Shown here: positions 52,762 through 60,663 of the stretch, piece by piece | Layout: each line of letters opens with the position of its first letter | How positions within the stretch are numbered: the stretch's first letter is position 1 | Translations under genes and position numbers: made by a program | DNA from: Bacteroidales bacterium | GTDB taxonomy: Bacteria > Bacteroidota > Bacteroidia > Bacteroidales > UBA932 | DNA length: 64,000 bases | Direction of reading: 5' to 3' | Assembly: GCA_015060335.1 (NCBI GenBank) | Contig: SUYR01000013.1 | Coordinates: forward strand, 1 to 64,000 | The notes under the pieces: generated by a model | What the model was told of the DNA's origin: nothing | What the model saw: the letters and a program-made list of their open reading frames with translations, nothing else | Databases searched by the model: none

Positions 52762-55725
52762 ATGGCTACATTTATCGAAAATCTAACTTCAGTACATGAA
52801 GGCCCCGACTGTTTAGGAAAGACAATAGATGAGAAGTTCCTGATAATGGGGCAAAAATGTCCGTTATTGCCTCATTTGATTGATATTGAGGTGCCTAGAC
52901 ATTGTTTTATTGCCTTGAACGTTCAAACTATGGGCAATAAGATCATACCTTTCTATAGTATAGCAAAGAATGGTAAGATTGATTCAGATTCTCTAAGAAA
53001 AGAAGTTGTAAAAAAGGCTGCAGAAAACAAGGACGATGACTTTTTATCATGTCCTAAGTTTATTAAGGAATATAAGGTTGAGCATCTTGATCTTGCAATA
53101 AAGTATAGAAGAAATAAATTTTCTGTTGTAGTAAACTCTATAAAGTGCTATTCAGAAAAGAAGTCTCATGGTAATTTTCTTAAAAAGGTTGAGAAACACC
53201 TAAATAGGACTTCAGGACACAATTTTATCAGTGCGTGGGCGGATTCTTTCAGAGATGAAATAGCAGTAAAAGATTTTCATGCTATTCTGAAGGTAACTGA
53301 TCCTGGAATGGATATGGTTGGACGTTCATTCTTCATGATACTAGCGCAGGAGAAATTTGCCGTTTCGTATATTTACGAAAAATATTCTGTCTCGATAATG
53401 GATATCATTTCCATTATCAAGTCTTTGTATATGGATGACATCAATTTGATGTCTAAGAAAGAGGCAATCAAGTCTGCCATATCAGCAATTATGTCTCGTA
53501 ATATGAGTCATAATCTGGGTAGTCATTACCTTTATTATACGAAGGCCCATCTGGAGGAACTGGCAAAGACTCAGAGTGATATAGCTCCTGATATTCGTGG
53601 AACAGCGAAAGTTTTGGGATATATACAGGCCCGTATGGACTATCTTGCTACTGTAATATCTAATGATAAATATCCTTATGGAGCCGTCAATTTCAAGTCA
53701 CAGTTATTTGATGAATTGACTGTTGATAAGTTCTCAAAAAGACATTTCTCAGAAAAGGAAAAGATTAATCTGAGAACGACAAACTTCCTGCTCTCAAATC
53801 TTGTTCTGTCTGAGAATTTTTCAATATCAGATATCCATGAAGATAGAACTTCAAGCAATAAGACTGAGAACAATAATAGGAATCTACTTGAGCTCTATGT
53901 AAAACTGCAAGGAGAAGATGGATTATATGACCAGTTTACAGGTACGAATAATAAGTCCCTGACTGGTTGGCCTACCTTCAAAACTGAGACTCCGGTGAAG
54001 AATGCATTGTCAAATCTACATGTGGCTTTGCCAGGAGGTATAATGTCTTCTCATGCATTTTTTAATGTTGTAGAGAATTTTATAAGAAATTCGGCAAAAT
54101 ATCTTCAGGTCGATTTTAGACCGGAGGGTCTGATCTTTAACATTGCCATCAGAGAACAAGGAAACGCAAAACAAGATGCTAACTCATATTTGGACCTTAT
54201 TATTTATGACAATAAGTCAAACGCAAATAAGGTTCATGATGGAAATGGAAACGGGTATTATATCTCTGATATGAAGTCTGTCAGAGATGGTGTTCCGACT
54301 TTATATGAGCAGATACTAAAAAAACTGGGAGCAATCAAGATCATCAACGATTCCAATAATGAAATTGAAAAAGATAGTAAGGGCTTCAAGGAAATTTTAT
54401 TCTCTTCAGCATGGATGAAATCATATGAGTATAATTCTTCCTCATATGCTGATGTTATGACATCTATTAATCAGGATGTTGCAGAGAATGATAAACTTGC
54501 CCTGATCGAAAAGTATGGATTTTCATTGGTTCAGGTTGTTGAAAATAAAGTCGGAAGTGGAAAAAACACAAGATTTGATCTCAGTATATATGATAGGAAC
54601 TCGTTCCATAGTATGCCGGATGAGCACATAGCACAAGCCAATCTTGGAATCATGATCACTCTTCCGAAGTTTAATAAATATGTTAAGTTCGTAACTCAGA
54701 ATTCATTAAAAGCAAATATTGAATCCATGCTCAATGTGTATTCTGACATTGTTGGAGTAGATCAGAAATATATTAACGATAAGACAATATCTCATTGTTT
54801 TACAAGAACCTTTGATGGACCACAGGCCTCTTCCGTGTCAATGATGAAGTCAATATTGAATAAACGTTTTGGTAATATTGATTCATATAAACTGGTATTT
54901 GATAACTGCAAGGAAGTTTTCACTGAAGAACTGTCAGAGAAGGAAAGGTTAGCAAAAACATTGTTCTTTAAGCGTCATTTGAATTCCAAAGATGCGATTT
55001 CAGATTACCTGGACTATGCTTATGCAGATACGGTCTCTGGAGGCAACTTTACGGTAACAATTAATGATCTTATCAGCAAGGGAGTGAACGAGGATGGCTC
55101 ATATAAAGATGAAGATAGCGAATATTTTGCCCTTAAAGTCAAGGAGTCGGCTCTCACCAGAATCACCATAATCGATGAACGTCTGTTCAATAGCATGAGC
55201 GGTAAGGAATTGGAATATTCGACGAAGAATCTCAGAGTCTTGAACTATATCAAGGATGGTGTTGATTCATTGTCAGAAATTTCCAATGATGTGTTCGATG
55301 AGATTCTGCATGGAAATCGCTTCCGGGATGGAAAATCCAACACGCATTTCCTCTCCATCCATCTAGGACTGATTGAGAAGATGTTAAAAAACAGTGTGGT
55401 TCTCAATAATGTCATAGATGAAGAATTGAATGGTAGAGGACTTGAGACAATATCCGAGGATAGATTGTCTCCGGAGCGTGTGCGTGTATTCATGGAGCTT
55501 CTTGAGAAGAAATTTGGTAACGATAATGGAGATACATTCATATCGATACACTCTGGTAGAGGCAATTTTAGTAAGGAATTAGAGGGGCCATTGGCTAAGT
55601 ATCCTTTTGTCAGTCTTTCAGCATTGGAAAATGCATTCAATAATTCCAAGTACCTTCTTTCCCAGATATTTTACAATACTGTTTATATAGGAAAAGGTAT
55701 GGCTAACGACATAAAAGTTCAATAA
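52762..55725 (+). CDS. Large GHKL-ATPase / histidine-kinase-like protein of unknown system
   Basis: This 987-aa protein has no membrane segment. Residues 1-200 match nothing I recognise. Residues about 243-270 form a histidine-kinase-type H-box, RNMSHNLGSHYL, with His250 as the candidate phospho-acceptor. A GHKL ATP-binding domain follows at about 425-555: the N-box ENFIRNSAKY (Asn443), the D-box IIYDN (483-484) and a degenerate G-box SKGFKEILFSSAWM (539-552). Residues 600-987 are novel to me. They include a Rossmann-like strand TIIDERLF and a late ISIHSGRGNFSKELEGPLA stretch followed by LSALENAFNNSKYLLSQ. It may be a kinase or a GHKL-type switch that reads the LivK/ABC state. It starts 2 bp after livK. 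Confidence 0.65.
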   Translation: MATFIENLTSVHEGPDCLGKTIDEKFLIMGQKCPLLPHLIDIEVPRHCFIALNVQTMGNKIIPFYSIAKNGKIDSDSLRKEVVKKAAENKDDDFLSCPKFIKEYKVEHLDLAIKYRRNKFSVVVNSIKCYSEKKSHGNFLKKVEKHLNRTSGHNFISAWADSFRDEIAVKDFHAILKVTDPGMDMVGRSFFMILAQEKFAVSYIYEKYSVSIMDIISIIKSLYMDDINLMSKKEAIKSAISAIMSRNMSHNLGSHYLYYTKAHLEELAKTQSDIAPDIRGTAKVLGYIQARMDYLATVISNDKYPYGAVNFKSQLFDELTVDKFSKRHFSEKEKINLRTTNFLLSNLVLSENFSISDIHEDRTSSNKTENNNRNLLELYVKLQGEDGLYDQFTGTNNKSLTGWPTFKTETPVKNALSNLHVALPGGIMSSHAFFNVVENFIRNSAKYLQVDFRPEGLIFNIAIREQGNAKQDANSYLDLIIYDNKSNANKVHDGNGNGYYISDMKSVRDGVPTLYEQILKKLGAIKIINDSNNEIEKDSKGFKEILFSSAWMKSYEYNSSSYADVMTSINQDVAENDKLALIEKYGFSLVQVVENKVGSGKNTRFDLSIYDRNSFHSMPDEHIAQANLGIMITLPKFNKYVKFVTQNSLKANIESMLNVYSDIVGVDQKYINDKTISHCFTRTFDGPQASSVSMMKSILNKRFGNIDSYKLVFDNCKEVFTEELSEKERLAKTLFFKRHLNSKDAISDYLDYAYADTVSGGNFTVTINDLISKGVNEDGSYKDEDSEYFALKVKESALTRITIIDERLFNSMSGKELEYSTKNLRVLNYIKDGVDSLSEISNDVFDEILHGNRFRDGKSNTHFLSIHLGLIEKMLKNSVVLNNVIDEELNGRGLETISEDRLSPERVRVFMELLEKKFGNDNGDTFISIHSGRGNFSKELEGPLAKYPFVSLSALENAFNNSKYLLSQIFYNTVYIGKGMANDIKVQ

Positions 55726-55726
55726 T

Positions 55727-56404
55727 ATGGCAAATACGGCACTAATAGTAACATCGCGTGAGTATTTTTCAGAATTTCAAGTGGCTGAAGAAATTCAGGG
55801 GCAGCAGTTCTCGTCTATACTAGAGCAATTTGTTGACGATGTGGAACTTGAAGAAGATGATCAGCAGTATCTTGAATCGTTGGAAGGCTTGGAGAAAGAA
55901 CAGACGGAATTCAAGGTAAAATTATTTTCCTTCTATTCGCGTGATATGCAGCATGATTTTATTTCTGACTATATGTATGATTGGTATGAAGCTGAATCAA
56001 TGGAATTTCCCATTAAGAAGATACCAGTAAATAATGATTATGTCGTATATGTAGCACCATGTTATCCATTATGGTGGAAATCATCAGATTTTATCACGCG
56101 TCAGAACTATCTTGCTTCTGTTGTTCAGTGTTGTATGGAAGATAATGAGGCTTCGAATTATATAGTCATATCTCATGATAAGGATATGTTTCCGGATCAT
56201 TTGTGCAAGATTCCTGAAATTACGGATGTTCTTCCAGATACGCTTCTTGATAAAATGATCAAGGAGAATAAGCTGAATATTTCAGATATGTATTGCTTCA
56301 TGCATTCAAGAACATCCAAAATGTATGTTGATTTTGTTGAGAAACTTCATCATGGAGTTACAACTGATATGTGTGATCTGGCTCTAAAACTGGTAAGAGA
56401 ATAA
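55727..56404 (+). CDS. Orphan protein between the GHKL and channel-like genes
   Basis: This 225-aa acidic protein has no signal peptide or membrane helix. An early acidic stretch VDDVELEEDDQQYLESLEG (about 35-55) is followed by mixed alpha/beta sequence with VVYVAPCYPLWWKSSDFITR and IVISHDKDMF. I recognise no family. It begins one base after the previous stop, which argues for a fixed partner role, for example as an adaptor between the GHKL ATPase and the next protein. Confidence 0.6.
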   Translation: MANTALIVTSREYFSEFQVAEEIQGQQFSSILEQFVDDVELEEDDQQYLESLEGLEKEQTEFKVKLFSFYSRDMQHDFISDYMYDWYEAESMEFPIKKIPVNNDYVVYVAPCYPLWWKSSDFITRQNYLASVVQCCMEDNEASNYIVISHDKDMFPDHLCKIPEITDVLPDTLLDKMIKENKLNISDMYCFMHSRTSKMYVDFVEKLHHGVTTDMCDLALKLVRE

Positions 56405-56428
56405 TAATTTTATAAATGTGTTCATGAT

Positions 56429-58978
56429 ATGGCATTATGTAAGAGAGTACTGTTCTTTACTTTGAACAATGCGAACAGGGAAGAATTTTATGCAAGGATG
56501 GCGGAGAAAGAACTTATGTTCTCTTTTGACGTGCTTACACCTGAGGAACCATTTACATCTGTGCAGGATCTCAAGTTTTTCTTTGAGAAAAATGTTGATA
56601 TGCTATCTTCCCTATATGTGGTGATAGATCATGCGTCTTTGAACGCAACAGATTTTCCGCATAAGAACAATAAGCAGCTGAAATCTATGATTTTAGCTTA
56701 TCCTGAGGTGCATTTTGCATTTTATTGTACGGGTGATCAAACATATTCTGACACCTTGTTCGACTATACTATACGGACTCCGGAAGAATTTGTTGATTCC
56801 TTTCATATATTTGATCCGTCTGATGAGTATGCCTATCATAAATTATTGGAGCAGAACAATAATCTCTTTGATGCATCGAATATACGTTATTGCCTTAAGA
56901 GGGAGAAATATGCAGAACTCCACGTACGACCTAATTTTCTTAAACAGCAGGATAGCCGCAAGGAGCATCTAGCCTACGTTATAGATGAGGAAAAGAAGCA
57001 AGCTTTCTTTAATAGCTATATTCTATATTCAAACGGATATCGCGTGTTGCCGATATCTTCTGCAAGCGAGTTGATTAGAAATAATGAAGAAGTTACTTCA
57101 GGGAATAACCTGCTGAAGCCGGTGATGATTCTGCGAGATTACGATTTGCAGTTTAATGATGAAAGAGGAATCAGTCTTCAGGATAGCGATTTGCCTCAGA
57201 AAAAATCGAAGGCTACCTTGGGGACAACTCAGGTGGAAGTAAATCAGGTTGACATTGTGAGAGGCTTCAAATTTACAGAACCTCCTATGTCATTACTTGC
57301 AAAGAAGAAGCAGCGATCGGCTTCAAACAAACCAGTGGTGACTCCTAAACGATGGTTCGATTTGTTGACTGATACCAATCCATATTGGTCTGCGTTTGTA
57401 GATATTCCAACATATTTTGTAACAAAAAGTGAAAGAAAAGGGGGCATAGCTGTGATCCCTCCATATTCTAAGGAATTCGTACATTCCACAAGACCTCAAA
57501 TAGTTCCTCCAGCAAACAATCTTCTTAAAGTTCCTGGACTGTCCAAACCCGTCACCGGAATATATTCGGAAATACAAAAAATCGCTCAGGTAAAGGAGCG
57601 CTATCAGCAGTGCCGATATGACAAGCATGATGTAATACAAAGTGAAGATCATACTAAATACGAATATTCATATCCTATCAAGACGGAGAGGGAAGATAAT
57701 AATCATTCTGCACCTCTTGATGTTTATGAAATCGTACATTCAATGGTTAAAAGGTCGGAATACTATTATAAATCAGGAAAATATCTTCATGCCGCATTAT
57801 TGTCCTCTGAAGCAATGGAGGTGATGAACGGATTTCATTTGACTCTGATGCTTAAGGCATATTATATCAATGCCGTGTCAGAGAATGCTATAGCAGTAAG
57901 ACTTTTAGGTGCAGATGAAGATAAGCTGAAGAAAGATACCTGGTTCAGAATGACTGTCAAAGTACCGGAAGATCTGGATAGGCTATGTATGAATTCGCTG
58001 GATCTGCGGACTAATTTGTTGAATAATATCTACAATGAGACCCGTCGTTTCTGCAAAGAAAGAGAACATTTCGAATCAGCTGAAATAGCATTGAGTCTTA
58101 CTGTTCATAGCAGTCATAATTTGTGGAAGCCATTTGCGAGATTCAAGGAAAAGTTACGTAACCGATATTTTTCAAAGCCTGTAGAAAATGAGAAAGTCGG
58201 GCCTGATGCTAAATTGAAAAAAGGGATTTTTGATTCCTTTGGACCAGTTTTCAATACTATGTTCAGGAGGCTTCCGATTGCCGTCCAGGATTTCTGTCGG
58301 TATTGTTGTAATTTTCCTGTATCAGTATTTGCTTTCCTGTTCCTCTTTGTCGCATCAGCAGTCTTGGATTCGCAAACGTCCTTATATGCCTGGATAGTAT
58401 ATATATTGCTTTCGTTCTTTTTATTGGTGCTGGTTACAAGACCGATGCAGCTTGTCTATGGGCTGGTTGGTACTAAGGGAGACATCCGCAAATTTATATT
58501 GATGTTTGTCTATGTAATTCTTTCATTTTCCGGAGTATACTATTACGGATTTCTGAAAGATGCTGGTGTTACCTATAATCTGGATGTTCCTCAGATTGAG
58601 TATTGTTTGTTCTCTGAGGATAATAAAGATGTTCTCAGATATGACTATAACACTATACCATTAAATAAAGGTATTAACAGTGAGCTGGGGCAGTATGTGT
58701 ATTGTTCACATGAGTCATTTAATCATAATTCTGACTCTGAATATCATTATTATAAGAAGATCAACTACTGGTTTGTGTTGAGGCAGACAGCAATTTCAGC
58801 CATGACATCTTCTCCTTCGGATTTCTTTATTGCGGCGACAACCAACTATAAAGATAGTTCAGTAGATTGTCAGATGACTCGTTTATTTAATTTATTGGTA
58901 CTGTTTCAGATTCTGATCTCCTGGATTTTCTTAGGTGTGTTCATCTCTCTTATTTATCAGAAGTTCCGTAATGAGTAG
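56429..58978 (+). CDS. Multidomain protein with C-terminal channel-like membrane module
   Basis: This 849-aa protein has an N-terminal Rossmann-like region (about 1-150, strands KRVLFFTLNN, SLYVVIDHA, VHFAFYC), a middle region of unknown type (about 150-430), a TPR-like pair (about 430-490, KRSEYYYKSGKYLHAALLSSEAM) and a membrane part. Hydrophobic helices lie at about 631-647, 652-670, 687-707 and 819-845. Between the last two, a re-entrant-like stretch AISAMTSSPSDFFIAATTNY (787-806) runs on into KDSS. It recalls the pore helix and TTVGYGD filter of two-helix potassium channels, but with TTNYKD instead. If it forms a pore, the selectivity would differ. It begins 24 bp after the orphan gene. 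An effector role is inferred. Confidence 0.55.
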   Translation: MALCKRVLFFTLNNANREEFYARMAEKELMFSFDVLTPEEPFTSVQDLKFFFEKNVDMLSSLYVVIDHASLNATDFPHKNNKQLKSMILAYPEVHFAFYCTGDQTYSDTLFDYTIRTPEEFVDSFHIFDPSDEYAYHKLLEQNNNLFDASNIRYCLKREKYAELHVRPNFLKQQDSRKEHLAYVIDEEKKQAFFNSYILYSNGYRVLPISSASELIRNNEEVTSGNNLLKPVMILRDYDLQFNDERGISLQDSDLPQKKSKATLGTTQVEVNQVDIVRGFKFTEPPMSLLAKKKQRSASNKPVVTPKRWFDLLTDTNPYWSAFVDIPTYFVTKSERKGGIAVIPPYSKEFVHSTRPQIVPPANNLLKVPGLSKPVTGIYSEIQKIAQVKERYQQCRYDKHDVIQSEDHTKYEYSYPIKTEREDNNHSAPLDVYEIVHSMVKRSEYYYKSGKYLHAALLSSEAMEVMNGFHLTLMLKAYYINAVSENAIAVRLLGADEDKLKKDTWFRMTVKVPEDLDRLCMNSLDLRTNLLNNIYNETRRFCKEREHFESAEIALSLTVHSSHNLWKPFARFKEKLRNRYFSKPVENEKVGPDAKLKKGIFDSFGPVFNTMFRRLPIAVQDFCRYCCNFPVSVFAFLFLFVASAVLDSQTSLYAWIVYILLSFFLLVLVTRPMQLVYGLVGTKGDIRKFILMFVYVILSFSGVYYYGFLKDAGVTYNLDVPQIEYCLFSEDNKDVLRYDYNTIPLNKGINSELGQYVYCSHESFNHNSDSEYHYYKKINYWFVLRQTAISAMTSSPSDFFIAATTNYKDSSVDCQMTRLFNLLVLFQILISWIFLGVFISLIYQKFRNE

Positions 58979-58986
58979 TCTGTAGC

Positions 58987-60057
58987 ATGGGCATCCTCGG
59001 CACACTTTTCATTATCTTCTTTGTGGTCCCTTTTCTGTGGGGGCTTCTGCAGGGAGTGATAAAGGCGATATTTGAAATCTCGCTGGAGATGATCAGTGAG
59101 TTCGGGTTGCTGTATATTATATTCTTTATTGCATTTCTGCCGTTCAGGGTGCTTAACTGGCTGCAGAGGTTTGCTCATAAGCCGTGGCAGGTATTCATGA
59201 AATATCCGCCTTCGTCGGGATCAAGGGATTTCTGGCGCGTGGTGGACGTGATTGTACGTATTCCGCTTTATGTGGTAATGACGCCTTTGAGATTTGTGAA
59301 TGCTGTGGCTTTCAATCTTGTACTGCGTCCTTTATACGAGTTCTGGAACTATCTGTCTGAAGTGTTTGTTCCGAGCGATTACGAGGAGGGAGACCGCAAC
59401 TTCGGTGACTGGCTGATTCTTCTGCCCGTGAGGATTCTGAAATATCCAGTATATCATGGATTATTGACTGTCATTGAATGTGTGTTCTATACTGTCTTTG
59501 ATACAATATTTCCTACGGTGACGATGTATCATGGTACCTCGCATGAGGCTGCAGATGCTATTGTGCAGAGCCCTACAAGGACTCCTTTCAACAGGGAGGT
59601 GGCTACCCGTCTGCATGGAGTATGGAATGTAGGAGGTGGCAATTATGCAGGAGACGGTATCTACTTCGCTCCGCGTACCAGTACGGCTATGCATTATGCC
59701 AGAAGCAACAGATACCCGGTGGTGATCATATGCAGGGTTACATTTGGCCGAATTCTTCCGTTGAGCCTCAGTCCCGGTTATGTATATAACAGTGCCGGAT
59801 ATCCTGCTGCCCACAATGTGACTTCATACGGTCTCAAGAATGGATATAAGGCTATAGAGTGGTGGAGAAAGGACCGGGGCTGGTGGGAATATTGTCTGCT
59901 GGACTGGCAGAACAAGTACAATGAGAGCTGGCGTATCCGCCCTATAATGGTGCTTGACCCTCAGTCGTACTTCTTCAAGCGTACTGACGGAGGGTCAAGG
60001 CATTGGCTGTTCGACAAGATGATTCTCAAAGATCTGAAAACCACCCTGCTGGGTTGA
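58987..60057 (+). CDS. Membrane-anchored PARP-like ADP-ribosyltransferase
   Basis: This 356-aa protein has two N-terminal transmembrane helices (about 4-20 and 37-55), further amphipathic segments to about 175, and a C-terminal ADP-ribosyltransferase domain (about 178-356). The PARP HYE triad is visible as His182 in YHGTS, Tyr226 in GDGIYFAP and Glu301 in WEYCLLD, with the spacing expected for the fold. It would transfer ADP-ribose from NAD+ to an unknown target on the cytoplasmic face. It starts 8 bp after the channel-like gene and ends the cluster. PARP-family enzymes are rare in bacteria and often belong to conflict or stress systems. Confidence 0.75.
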   Translation: MGILGTLFIIFFVVPFLWGLLQGVIKAIFEISLEMISEFGLLYIIFFIAFLPFRVLNWLQRFAHKPWQVFMKYPPSSGSRDFWRVVDVIVRIPLYVVMTPLRFVNAVAFNLVLRPLYEFWNYLSEVFVPSDYEEGDRNFGDWLILLPVRILKYPVYHGLLTVIECVFYTVFDTIFPTVTMYHGTSHEAADAIVQSPTRTPFNREVATRLHGVWNVGGGNYAGDGIYFAPRTSTAMHYARSNRYPVVIICRVTFGRILPLSLSPGYVYNSAGYPAAHNVTSYGLKNGYKAIEWWRKDRGWWEYCLLDWQNKYNESWRIRPIMVLDPQSYFFKRTDGGSRHWLFDKMILKDLKTTLLG

Positions 60058-60068
60058 TTTTACAGATT

Positions 60069-60659
60069 TCAGACAGTCAGCATTTTAAGCAGACTGCTGT
60101 CTTCTGCGATTATGCTGTTCATGTCAAAATGCGTACAGACTTCTTCTTTGAGGAAACGTGAAGTGGAAGCTGTGTTTGCAGGGTCCCATGTGAGAAGTAT
60201 CACGTGGGTCTTGAGTGCCTTGAGCTTGCGTGCAAGCATTTCATGATCTGCATCTCCACTTATCAGTACTACGTAGTCGAATTCGCGGAACAGAGTCAGC
60301 TCGTATGTGTCCAAGGCAAACCAGGTGTCAACACCTTTCTCTATCACTCCGCCCTGAGGGTTGGTGCGCAGGTGCTTGTAGTGGAATATTACATCGTTCT
60401 CGATGAGCATGTCCTCAAACTTCCTCTCTTCCAGAAGAAGATTCCTGCTACGTGCTTCGTCTGCTCTATAACGACCTCTATAGTAGTGACATTCAGTAAT
60501 ATACAGGTGTTTTCTCTCGAGATTTTCTTCCTTTGCAATCCTTCCGGTGATGAATGAAAGAAGTCCTTTGAGGTTTACCTTGCGTGTGTTGTCAAAACCT
60601 TCGTTGATCTTGGCATAGTATCCTCCGTCAATGAATACTCCTATTGATTTGTTTTCCAT
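60069..60659 (-). CDS. NYN-domain (LabA/DUF88-like) protein, putative nuclease
   Basis: This 196-aa protein has the PIN-like NYN fold: the acidic GVFIDGGYYAKI at the start (Asp11), a middle KGVDTWFALDTYEL with the second Asp, and VVLISGDADHEMLARKL carrying the third (the SGDxD motif). The acidic residues fit a metal-dependent ribonuclease, and many members are uncharacterised. It is convergent with the PARP gene, 11 bp away, and may be unrelated to the cluster. It follows the S46 peptidase gene by 4 bp. Confidence 0.85.
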   Translation of the reverse strand: MENKSIGVFIDGGYYAKINEGFDNTRKVNLKGLLSFITGRIAKEENLERKHLYITECHYYRGRYRADEARSRNLLLEERKFEDMLIENDVIFHYKHLRTNPQGGVIEKGVDTWFALDTYELTLFREFDYVVLISGDADHEMLARKLKALKTHVILLTWDPANTASTSRFLKEEVCTHFDMNSIIAEDSSLLKMLTV

Positions 60660-60663
60660 TTCT

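Noticed and set aside
60069..60659. Inclusion of the NYN-domain gene as a member of the nine-gene cluster
   Set aside because: It is on the opposite strand and reads in the same direction as the S46 peptidase gene 4 bp away, so membership cannot be supported, though proximity is noted.
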